From Protea cynaroides (Eukaryota > Streptophyta > Magnoliopsida > Proteales > Proteaceae): a stretch of DNA of 64,000 nt. Shown here piece after piece: positions 11,517-20,593 of the stretch. A program made the position numbers and the translations under genes. The number at the start of each line of letters is the position of its first letter. The first letter of the stretch is position 1. The notes beneath the pieces are model-generated. The model did not search any database, was not told where the DNA came from, and was given only the letters and a program-made list of their open reading frames with translations. The stretch spans positions 31,562,254 through 31,626,253 of the forward strand of contig CM053269.1 in assembly GCA_028583415.1 (NCBI GenBank), given 5' to 3'.

Positions 11517-12179
11517 CTGTCAGAAATGACAATGTTAGCCATTGCGGGTCATTTAATGAAGCAAGAGGAGGAACCATCAGAGAAATTTTCTCCACAAGAA
11601 ATGAGACAAGGATGAGATTCAAATACTTATATATTCTCAAAAATTGAAGGGCATGCAAAACCAACCATGAAAGTTTTCAGATTCATCAACAGGCAACAAC
11701 CACTTGATAGCTTTAGTTCTAGTTCATCAAAATAATGACTGGAGCTCCAATCCTTTGGATTGAAGAATATTGGAATCATAAACCAGAGAATTCCATCAAA
11801 GTCTGCGAACCAGAGGATTGTACTCCGATTACTATTATTATGATTGATTATCTCACGAATGATGCTAGTTCCCCTTTCCCAAATCATACATATATCCAGT
11901 ATCAACATTATTTTATAAATAATTTTATTTTTATGTATATTGTTCACATGAATGTACGTACATGTGTGCAGACATGAAAATGCATGATTCCAATCCCGAA
12001 GCTATTTCACATCTACTTACTACTTAGACAATATGGATATGGATTATCTATGGTGCATGTACGCATATGTGTGTAAGCCTATACATGGATCTGAACGTAA
12101 CAAAAGTTACTCCAGGAAAGTACAAGTGCAGTTGCAAATAGAAACCAGGAAATTGAACCATTAAAGCTAAAAGTCCTAC

Positions 12180-12238
12180 CTGTTTCCTTAATAACAGTTT
12201 CATTAATGTTGCATGCAAAGAAATTCCAGCTATTCCAT
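12180..12238 (-). CDS. AGAL3-like: Alpha-galactosidase (GH27), exon 2
   Basis: A 59-bp exon between acceptor GTTGCAG and donor G|GTAGG. With the two bases from exon 1 it reads G-WNSWNFFACNINETVIKET. WNSWN is the GH27 substrate-pocket signature and the cysteine is one of the conserved disulfide residues of plant alpha-galactosidases. Phase is consistent with both neighbours. The sequence is closest to what I remember of the AGAL3 branch (FFACNINETVI). Confidence 0.92.
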
Positions 12239-12666
12239 CTGCAACCATATTACAAAATAAATAAATAATAAAAATTATTTAATTAATTAACTGATATTAA
12301 AAATTTGGCAAGAAACCCAACTATAAGACAGAGACCACAAAAAAATCGGCAAGATAACAGGTATCATCATAAGAGCTAAGCAATGCCTATCAACATATAA
12401 ATAACCCACCTTCCAAATCCTTAGAATCTCATCCCCATCGAAACTACATCAAGAACTAACATAAGAAAACCTCACTAAGTTCGCCCAGTAAGTTGCACGA
12501 CTCACAACAGATTATAGTAACTGAGTTTCGATCTAACGCCATCAATGAAAATTTGAAAAGCCATTTACAATAAGTTTATTCATCTGCCTTCTGATTCTTG
12601 CAATTAATATCTCAGTTTTGCATATAAGAAAAAATACAAGGGTTCCTTCCAGAAGAAAAGGCTTAC

Positions 12667-12857
12667 CCCATCTGAGGCGTCTGGGCTACTCCATTGTTAA
12701 GTTGGAACATTCCACTCCTGGAGTGATCGAAAACACTGGGTTTCTCTCTTTCAATGTTTTCGAACAGAGGTACCACACGAACTGCAATCGTGGGCGAAAG
12801 AGCGGGAATTGATAGGACAATAAGAGAAATGCCGAGAAAATAGTCCACCATTCTCAT
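12667..12857 (-). CDS. AGAL3-like: Alpha-galactosidase (GH27), exon 1
   Basis: Minus-strand ATG at 12857 opens a hydrophobic N-terminus (YFLGISLIVLSIPALSPTIA) typical of a secretory signal peptide, as expected for an apoplastic or vacuolar alpha-galactosidase that removes terminal galactose from oligosaccharides and glycolipids. The exon ends NNGVAQTPQMG at a GT donor (12666-12665), splitting a glycine codon. Joining to exon 2 restores the family signature PQMGWNSWN. A second in-frame ATG two codons later could also start. Mutator-type MITEs begin about 100 bp upstream, so the promoter must be short or contain them. Confidence 0.9.
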
Positions 12858-12954
12858 CCTTTAGCTCAGAGCAGAGCAGAGAGCGAGCTAGACTTTGTTT
12901 TGGTGTTTTGGGGTGTCAAACGTAGAAAAAGAAAAGAAAACGATAGGGAGGGGA

Positions 12955-13101
12955 GTCATTATCCTTTCCAATTGCTGGAGGATCCTTAAGGATCCAGCGG
13001 TCTCTCTTTAATTTGATGCGCTTATCAATACATCAGTAGGTGTGCTTTATTAAGAGATACCGCTGGATCGAAGGATCCAACAATTGGAGAGGATAATAAC
13101 C
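12955..13101. mobile_element. MITE 1 (inverted-repeat element, 147 bp)
   Basis: The left end CATTATCCTTTCCAATTGCT is inversely matched by the right end (reverse complement TTATTATCCTCTCCAATTGT), and both arms continue through GGATCC and CAGCGGT. No clear target duplication. It lies about 100 bp upstream of the alpha-galactosidase start codon. Confidence 0.75.
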
Positions 13102-13241
13102 TGGGAGAAATAGATAGAGACGGGCAGAACAAAAAACTGATAAGAATTTTTTTTTTCTGGGTTTCCTTAGTTTGAAAATAGTCCAGATGGATCTCTCCAC
13201 CCTGGCACCCTATAGATTTGGGATTCGTCTCTAGTCAGATG

Positions 13242-13389
13242 GTATAAAAATCCTCTCCCGCCCATCTGCCGCTGGCCAAGGGTGAGATTTCAGCCGGCCC
13301 ATCTCCCAATGTATTGGTAGGTGGACCGACTGATCCCAGCCCTTGGATCAGCGACAGGAATCTCCTGCCGCGGGAGAGGATTCAGTTCC
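13242..13389. mobile_element. MITE 2, Mutator-type (148 bp)
   Basis: Inverted ends share AATCCTCTCCCGC. The element is flanked by a perfect 9-bp direct repeat AGTCAGATG (13233-13241 and 13390-13398), the duplication length typical of Mutator-like elements. Confidence 0.8.
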
Positions 13390-13848
13390 AGTCAGATGTC
13401 GCGCATCCAACAACCAGCTGGATAGGTCCTGCCTAAAGGTCGGCCGTAGAAGAACCCCGATCCGCTTTAATTTGCAGAAGTTCTGTGAGACACGTGGTCA
13501 TTCACTTTAAAATTAAAAAAAAATTCATTTTTTAGAGGGTAAATAACTCCTTTTTTTTATTTTTTTTTCGAAAATAACAATTGTTTGGTTGCAACCTGCA
13601 AGACAAATACAAATATTTTGGATCCAATAATTTGGTGTAAAATATAATTTATTTATTTTTTTAAAGGAAATACATTATATATGTAAAGTATATTCGAACT
13701 TTACCCAAAAAACAAAAAGTATATTCGATTCCCCGGGCCGCAAGGAAAGTCAAAAGGGATTTTGGGCTGGGTTAGGTTTTTTGAAAACCCAAGCCAAATC
13801 TGACTTCAGAGTTTTGTCTTTTTTTTTTTCCTTAATGGTGATTGCTTC

Positions 13849-14094
13849 AGATTCAAATCCTCTTCTCCCAGGGGTTTGGGAGGAGAGCCGGCTCCCTCCA
13901 GTCGATGCCCGATAAGTGGGTGTCAGTTAGATCCAAGCCTTCCATCTGAACCGATGCATAAGCCTATATCCCCTATCAGCTCACCTTACCGGCTCAGATG
14001 GAGAGCTCGGATCCAGTCGACATCCACTTGTCGGGCATCGATTGATGGGAGCCGGCTCTCCTCCCAAACCCCTAGGAAGAGAGGATTTGGATCC
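13849..14094. mobile_element. MITE 3, Mutator-type (246 bp)
   Basis: Long inverted repeats (over 60 bp) begin ATTCAAATCCTCTTCTCCC and include GGGAGGAGAGCCGGCTCCC and CGATGCCCGA on both arms. They are flanked by a 9-bp near-duplicate (GATTGCTTC and GATTACTTT). An open frame across it (13876-14115) is just inverted-repeat sequence. Confidence 0.8.
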
Positions 14095-14184
14095 GATTAC
14101 TTTGAGCTAGGTTGAGTCAGGTTGGACCCAAAATCATCAGGAAAGTATCACTATTGGCTATTTCAATGTTTTTTATGCATTATA

Positions 14185-15990
14185 TGGAAGGGTGTCAATG
14201 GGTATGCTATTGGTAATCTAGCACGGTAAAGAAAAAAAAAGCCCTTACCATTATCGTACCAATCAATTAATATGCTATTGGTAATCTAGTACACTAAGAA
14301 GGAAAAAAGCCTTTACCAGTTACCTCCCTTGTAACTTACCTTGTTAACAGTTGACCCCCAAAGGTTTCAAAAAAGACAGTTACCTCCCCTAAACAAACTA
14401 TTAAAATCCAAATAGCCTCAATTTTTAATGGTGTTAAAGTTAAATTTTTTATGAACAACTCTACCCTCAACGTTTTATTCCTACTTTAAATCATATAGTT
14501 GTTAAAAGACCAATATAATCTTTTTAGATACCCAACTAAAAAATAAACCCTAATCTTATCTTTTTCTCATTCTCCCTCACAACGTTTCCTATATGGCGGA
14601 GATGATCTGTTGGACTCAGCTGTAAGCAGAGGTATTTCAGGCGACCAGTGAGGCAAAACTCCTACATTTGTAAGCGGAGGTATTTTAGGTTCTCACAACT
14701 ATTTGAGGATTTCAAAGATGAAGCATCCTACTACTGTCACTACTTATTAAAAGCTAATTAAAAGATAATCCTTACAGGGTTTTAGTGTTTTAGTGCTTCA
14801 ATGTTTGCAGCAGTAAGTAGGGTTTTGAATGGCGATCAGTGCTTAAGGATTTGCAGCGGTCAATGCTTCATGCTTGGAAGCAGTTTGTGCTTCAAGATTT
14901 GAAGTGGTCAAATCACCCAAGGATTTGCAGTGATTTGTGCTTCAAGATTTCGAAGGAACATGGGAACTTCAAGGTCCTTGAAATGACAGGACGGAACTGC
15001 TTCAAGATTTCAGCAGAAACATTTCGAAGACTCCTTACTACTTCAAGATTTCAGAGGAAACATTTCAAATGATGAACTGCTTCGATGTTCAAGGATTTGC
15101 AGCGGCGGAGAGCTCTGAAGATGACGGGGATTCAAGGGTTTGGAAAACGAAATAATAGTGAGCTCGACTGTGGTGTGCAAGTAAGGAATCAGGGAATCGT
15201 TCGACTAGCAAATAGTAACATTATTAAATAGTAAGGGTAAAATGGGTAGTTCATATATCTAAAAGGGTAGTTTGGTATAATAAACTATTGGGACTTCCAC
15301 CGTTACCATATAATGGAATATTCCTAGCGGGTGGGGCTATAGTTTGTTTAGGGGAGGTAACTGTCTTTTTTGAAACCTTTGGGGGTCAACTGTCAATAAG
15401 GTAAATTACAGGAGAGGTAACTGTCTTTTTCCCAAAAAAAAAAATTACCATTATCGTACCGAATAGGAATACAATATCAAAACTTTAACCATTATACCAT
15501 TATCGTACAGGTTTGGTACATTTTTAGCTGGTATGGCATAATGTTTTTATACAGTACGAAATCGGTTCCAGATTCGATACGAGTTTTGGTTTCTAGTTTG
15601 GTTTGAAATGTGGTTCTAATTCAGTGCCATCTTGAACACTTGTCATCTTCTTCTTCATATTTATTTTTTGGTTTGTTTTTTATACCGTATATTGTAAAAA
15701 TTATATGCTATTTATCACTTGAACGCTTGTCATCTTAAAAATATTATTTATAGTGGATATATGATATACAAATTGGTATAAACGATATATAAATGGTATA
15801 GAAATTCAGAATAAAATTCGATATAGAAACAGTTTGTACTGTCGGTATACCGATACAATATCGTATTATACCGAATATAAATATGGTAATAAAACTTGAA
15901 CCATTATTGTACCAGATAGATAATGATACACTATTCGGTACAAATGGTACGGTATCGATTTTGGTATGAAATCGACACTCTTAATTACAT
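14185..15990. mobile_element. hAT-like non-autonomous element (interrupted)
   Basis: The outer ends AAGGGTGTCAAT (14187) and ATCGACACTCTT (about 15985) are inverted. The interior is rich in TTACCATTATCGTACC and GGTACGGTATCG words on both sides of the inserted TIR element. This resembles common plant hAT-type MITEs; the 8-bp duplication was not resolved. Confidence 0.5.
14317..15423. mobile_element. 1.1-kb element with about 87-bp terminal inverted repeats
   Basis: The left arm (14317-14403) and right arm (15336-15423) are near-perfect inverses sharing CAGTTGACCCCCAAAGG and GACAGTTACCTCCCCTAAAC. The interior has degenerate repeats of TTGCAGCGGTCAATGCTTC and GTGCTTCAAGATTTGAAG. Long TIRs suggest a non-autonomous Mutator-like element. 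No transposase is present, and the open frame at 14839-15072 is repeat-derived. Confidence 0.75.
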
Positions 15991-16833
15991 ATGTAGAAGA
16001 ATAGTTAATTTGAATGTAACCAAGATCTTACCAAAAAACAAAAGAATGTAACCAAGGTGGCATTGTCACATCACCTCAGCATTGCGACCCTATGACCAAT
16101 AGGGAGGTAGTTTTTTAAGTATAAGGAAATTTACGCGGACCTCCCATTGACAATTCGTTTAATAAGCAACACTACCTTGTGCGTTTTAGACTTTCAGTCC
16201 ACCACTTTAAAGTAACGGAGTTAACAATATTTTTCATCAAACAAAAATACCTTTTTACTAATTGTACATAACTTTACTATTCTCACTTGTTTATCTGTTT
16301 GCTCTTCAACCACGTCTACAAGCTGTAAGTGTTGCAGTAGTTGCAGTGGTCAAATGGTTACTATTCCCCATACACTGTGGATTGTTATTGATTTTGTTCT
16401 TGGTATCTTACTAATTTCCTTCTCCATTTCATCTTTTCAATTTTTATTTACTTACAAATAAAGAACCTCGTAAATCACAGTATTGTCTCAACATTGATCA
16501 CTTACCAAAAAAAAAAAAGAAAAAAAAAAAGAGATGATCCCAATCCTCTCACCTCATCTGTGTGATATCTGTCATCATCTGTGCGATCATCAAGAACCTT
16601 TTGGTGGCTTTACCCGTCAATTGATCTCCTCCAACTCTTCCAATCCTCCCACCTCTTGTAGCTCCTGCAACAATAACAATATAAATGATGAACAATAACA
16701 GTTCCTGATCCTCCAGCAATGATTTGATTTAACTAAAGCTCCACTTATTTTGACGTAAAATTTTACGTGTAACATTTTATATGTTATTTCAAATATTTGT
16801 TTTCAATAGGTAAAAAAAACGAAGTTACTTTTC

Positions 16834-16887
<54 letters not shown>

Positions 16888-17251
16888 GAGATCACTCTAT
16901 TTTAGCTATTGGAAATAAGCATTGAATTTTTTTTATTTTTTTTACATATAAAATGTTACTGCTCCTATGTTTCGTGTAAAATTTTACGTGTAATCACTTT
17001 ACCCTCTTACATGGGGCTATATTTTATAGATTGGGGGTATCCCAATTGAAATGTTTGCATGTTACTCATTGGTCCCCAACCCCATGAGTACCATGAGGTC
17101 AAGGAGTTGCTATGTCGCTTGAATTAATGCATATGCCCTGTGAAATTCTTAATTTAATCCCTAGCCAAGTTCTAGAAGTTTACGTGACATGTGGCATTGT
17201 TTCCCTTCGCATTATTGGGATAAGTTGATCTAAATTTTTGGTATTTGATTT
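15991..17251. other. Non-coding stretch with simple repeats
   Basis: No gene seen. It holds an A-rich run near 16509, repeated ACGTAAAATTTTACGTGTAA words (16755 and 16975), a C-run plus CT microsatellite (16835-16885) and a polypurine-like ATAGATTGGGGGTATC (17025-17041). The last resembles the 3' end of a gypsy element whose LTR is gone. Confidence 0.5.
16835..16885. repeat. C-run and CT microsatellite
   Basis: A run of about 12 C followed by a long TC tract. Confidence 0.95.
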
Positions 17252-17263
17252 GTGCCTTTCAGA

Positions 17264-18022
17264 TTTTGCCCAAGGTTAAGCAATATGTCGTCATCCAAGC
17301 ATCTTAATGGGAAGCCTACCTCCAAGGCACCCGCTTTGGATGGTGATCTGGAAGAGCATCAGCGTGCCATAACAAACACGTTGGTCACCTATCAGTCTCC
17401 ACCAACCAGTGGACCTAATAGGGAGCTACCACATTTCTCCCCGCTTCATGGTGTAAACTCAAGCACTGTTTATAACACCATGGTTGATTTTCAATAACTG
17501 GACCTAGAGCAATTCAATGGTTCATAAGCAAGTTCTTTCCACTAAGGAAATTGGATTCAAACTATGGAGGCTACTATTGGTAATCACCACTGTTCGAATG
17601 CACAGAAGATAATGTGTGCTACCTACCAACTGGTGGACGCGCCATATGAATGGTGGCGAAAGACTCAGCCCGTCCTGCTACAGCGCCACGGGGTCATAAC
17701 TTGGGACATTTTTCGTGAAGCCTTCTTGGCTAATTATGCTCCGCAACGTAGGGAACCTGACCCAGTGTTGCTCGAGACCATTCTAAGGATCAGAGAGGGC
17801 TTGGCTGCACAAAGAAGCACTATCGAGATAAGGGCAGACTGCGGAGACCTTTATCCTGGGGAAAGTAGCAATTTGAAACCCCGCGACCTAGGTAAAACTT
17901 AAACGATCAAGTGCTCCGATTGTACTAAACATTGATTAACAAGGCGTTTATGAATGCATTGTACACACCACATGATTTTATTATGCACAAAGAATTAGAA
18001 TGTTATCTCCATCAAGTATTTC
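17264..18022 (+). pseudogene. E4 gypsy gag remnant (part 1)
   Basis: Plus-strand frames carry the retrotransposon gag pattern: APYEWWRKTQ followed by ITWDIFREAFLANYAP (17640-17740) and an upstream MVDFQ-type linker, with stops and frameshifts between. The stretch is cut at 18022 by chromovirus E1 and resumes at 30014. This is the oldest gypsy element in the central nest. Confidence 0.75.
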
Positions 18023-18163
18023 TGTAAGACCCGTGTCAATCTAACCCGGTCTTACCACCTTGAACCAGGTTTACCCATCATGGTCGAGTCAAATGGACCA
18101 AGGGCATAAAGGAGATCGAGATCCCAGGTATCAAATCGACCCAAAAACACTTAATTCTAAGGG

Positions 18164-18300
18164 AGGGTCGCATACCCAGCTAAGTAGGGTCGGACCTCCC
18201 AAAACAGAATGTCAGACCCTCAGATTTTAGGGGAGGGTGGGACAGCTTAAGACCCTAGGGTCGACGGGATCATCGACCCTCCCATCGACCCTCGGATCCT
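18164..18300. promoter_or_regulatory. E1 LTR upstream word cluster (GGGTCGA/TCGACCC)
   Basis: GGGAGGGTCGCATACCC, GGGTCGGACC, GGGTCGACGGG, ATCGACCCTCCC and ATCGACCCTCGG lie about 90-220 bp upstream of the TATA box. The identical 3' LTR copy is at 27857-27993. The same words recur at 18790-18930 and inside the element at 22488-22710. Confidence 0.7.
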
Positions 18301-18789
18301 GCCGAAAACAGAAAATAGGAAACTTTGAGATTTTCGATTGGATTCCTTCCTAATCTCAAAGGGGCTTATTTTAAGATGTTCTTAGTCTATTTAAAGGACG
18401 TCCCTAAGCCACTTTCACTCCTTTCACAACCCTAATTGAATTGAGAGAAAGGGAGAAGAAGGAAAAGAGGAAGAAAGGAGACAAGGAGGAAGACTTAACA
18501 AAAAGGAGAAGAGTTACAGAGAAAGATTAATCTTCTCAGGTATGGTTACTAATTCCATGAGTTTCTACAGACCTTAGGTTAGATATGATTGAGTGTAGGA
18601 TTTTGGAGAAACCCAAATCATCCATCCATGGTTAGGTTTTCATGGGAAACCATAGGAGGATGCACGAAAACTATTTAGATGGATTATACATGGTTCTAGA
18701 CCATGGAATGACTGTTGAATGAATGTAGGAAGCAAGCCATAGGACCCCAAACACGAAGAGTGGATTTAAAAGTGGAAATTGGACCAGAG

Positions 18790-18930
18790 TGCATCGAGGG
18801 TCGCACCGAGGGTCGATAGACCATCTGACCCTAGGTGTTTCTGACCATCGACCCTCAGCATGCGGGAAGTCCAGAATGAGGGGAGGGTCGATAGACCCAT
18901 CGACCCTAGCATCGACCCTCAGTTGACAGA
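18790..18930. promoter_or_regulatory. E1 LTR downstream word cluster
   Basis: GAGGGTCGCACC, GAGGGTCGATAGACC, CATCGACCCTCAG, GGGAGGGTCGATAGACCC and ATCGACCCTAGC in both orientations, between the two donor-like sites of the LTR leader. Copy in the 3' LTR at 28485-28620. Confidence 0.7.
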
Positions 18931-19318
18931 ATGATTTTAAATTCTGAATTAATTCTAATTAAATTCTATCGACTTTGTTAGGTTTGCTAGCAATATAATA
19001 ATGTTATAACGGTGATTCTAAAGCTTGGAAAAATATCTTTTAGCAAGCTAAGGTGAGGAACCTTAACTCCAAACTAAATTGATTAATAATAAACTGTTTT
19101 CTATTCTTGAGTCCTATGCCATGTTTGATTCTATGCGAATATGTTTGTAATGTGCATACAGCATGCCATCCAATATTTCTATTACTTGTTCATGCATATT
19201 TACTTTATTGTTTATAACATGATGATGATGATGATGATAGGAATAGGCATGTGCTTGTATGTGTGTGGTTGATGTATTTGATGCAAGCGAGTAACAGGGG
19301 AGGTGTGATGAGAACGTC

Positions 19319-19750
19319 AATAAACGTTAACCTTTGGTGGGTCTCAGCACTTTAGCTCTATCTCTAACTCAAGTCTTGTGCATTGACATCGTCGTATCGC
19401 CATTATCTTAGCAGAACTATTATGTCGTAGAGTATCAGGGGAGGTGGTCTCGGTCCTTGTAGTCTCTGACTCTACCGGGGGGCCTTAGCTCTATCTCTAT
19501 GGATGTTCTGAGGGATGCTGGGGTGAGGTCTTGGATACACTGTTTGGCATTAGGATTGGTTAGTAGCGAGCCTAGTTTGCAAGCCCTCGCTAACAGGGGC
19601 TTACGTGTTAGTATAGCATTATATAGCAATAAACGTTAACCTTTGTTGTATAATGTTATGGTAGGGTGGATGGGGACGACGATAAACGTTAACCTTCGGG
19701 CGGGCTTCCACACCCTGTGTATAGAGGCGGTGTCAATAAACGTTAACCTT
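19319..19750 (+). repeat. E1 LTR repeated AATAAACGTTAACCTT boxes
   Basis: Four copies at about 19319, 19628, 19682 and 19736, each before a short G/T-rich spacer. AACGTT and GTTAAC are palindromes. In the related LTR3 and LTR6 the equivalent places read GTGTTTGATCC, so this box has also turned over between families. Confidence 0.75.
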
Positions 19751-19912
19751 TGACCACCCAACCTTTCTATTGCACATTGCAAACTATAAACCAGACCAAA
19801 GATATAAATTGACTTTTTGCATGCATATGTATTGTTGCATTGTTTTGGCTACTCACTGAGCCGTGTTGTGTGCTCACCCCTCGACGTCGAATATTTTTAG
19901 TTGATGATGCAG

Positions 19913-20034
19913 GTTACACAGTCGAAGATTATATGAACGCGTCTGCGTATGGGAATATAGCAGCAATGGACGCTGGAGCTAAAGATGATACACACGACTC
20001 CTCTTGCGAGTGCAACTCGTGTGTATTTGATTAG
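19913..20034 (+). CDS. E1 5' LTR CxCxxC mini-ORF (last exon)
   Basis: Downstream of CTCACTGAG...GTGCTCACCC and the acceptor TTTTTAG-N11-CAG (ends 19912), the open frame reads YTVEDYMNASAYGNIAAMD... and ends DDTHDSSCECNSCVFD-stop. If exon 1 (about 18420-18540, which has no ATG) is spliced straight to this acceptor, the first AUG is the methionine of DYMNA, giving a 33-residue peptide. Without splicing an ATG at 19840 would also be in frame. The intact frame, the cysteine triplet and its recurrence in other LTR families argue for selection. The function is unknown. Confidence 0.55.
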
Positions 20035-20323
20035 ATATTTTTATAGATTTCTTTATTTGGATTTATTAAAGACTTGTATTGATATTTACTTATGTCCCGG
20101 TTGATACAGAATAATTTGCTATTAAATTAATAATATCATCTTAGTTCTCAGTTCATTTATTTATAAGATTTCAGTTATTGTGTATTTACTCTGATTATGA
20201 TTGTGGATGTGTGTAAAGTTTGGATAACGTGGGGATGGCCTATTAGAGATCCTGGTTGAACCGTTGGTTATTTAGCGGTTCATCACACCGTTCTGAACAG
20301 TGCAGAATTGGGGTGTGACAACT

Positions 20324-20335
20324 TGGTATCAGAGC
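20324..20335 (+). other. E1 primer-binding site
   Basis: TGGTATCAGAGC, three bases after the 5' LTR, complementary to initiator Met-tRNA. Confidence 0.95.
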
Positions 20336-20538
20336 ATCTCAGGCTTTGCCCGCCGAACTGACACGCATTCAAGACCATTGTGAACTGAGATAGGATAAAT
20401 AAAAAGCTTTAATACAAACACATTGTAAGCACAAGTGATGATTGAAACCAAATTAAAAAGAGAATAATACATCTATAAAAGGGGAAACAAGTTATATACA
20501 ATGAGTAAGAGAAACAAAACGTATATATATCGCTAAAG

Positions 20539-20572
20539 CAGAGTACAGTCCACAACCCGGACAGTTACTCTG
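20539..20572 (-). terminator. Conserved hairpin after E1 antisense gene
   Basis: The minus strand reads CAGAGTAACTGTCC, a 7-nt loop, then GGACTGTACTCTG, folding to a stem of at least 11 pairs. E2 has the same 34-nt hairpin at 43224-43257, in the same place relative to its antisense gene. It could mark RNA 3'-end formation or protein binding. Confidence 0.6.
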
Positions 20573-20593
20573 TAGTACAAGAAAAGTGAAGTA

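Larger units (their letters stand above)
18023..20320 (+). repeat. E1 5' LTR (2298 bp)
   Basis: TGTAAGACCC ... GGGGTGTGACA. It contains word clusters (18164-18300, 18790-18930), a TATA box (CTATTTAAAG, 18388), a first donor CTCAG|GTATGG (exon ends 18540), a second donor-like AAG|GTGAGG (about 19050), four copies of ATAAACGTTAACCTT (19319-19750), two TTAGCTCTATCTCTA boxes, and the conserved acceptor plus mini-ORF (19852-20034). Confidence 0.96.
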
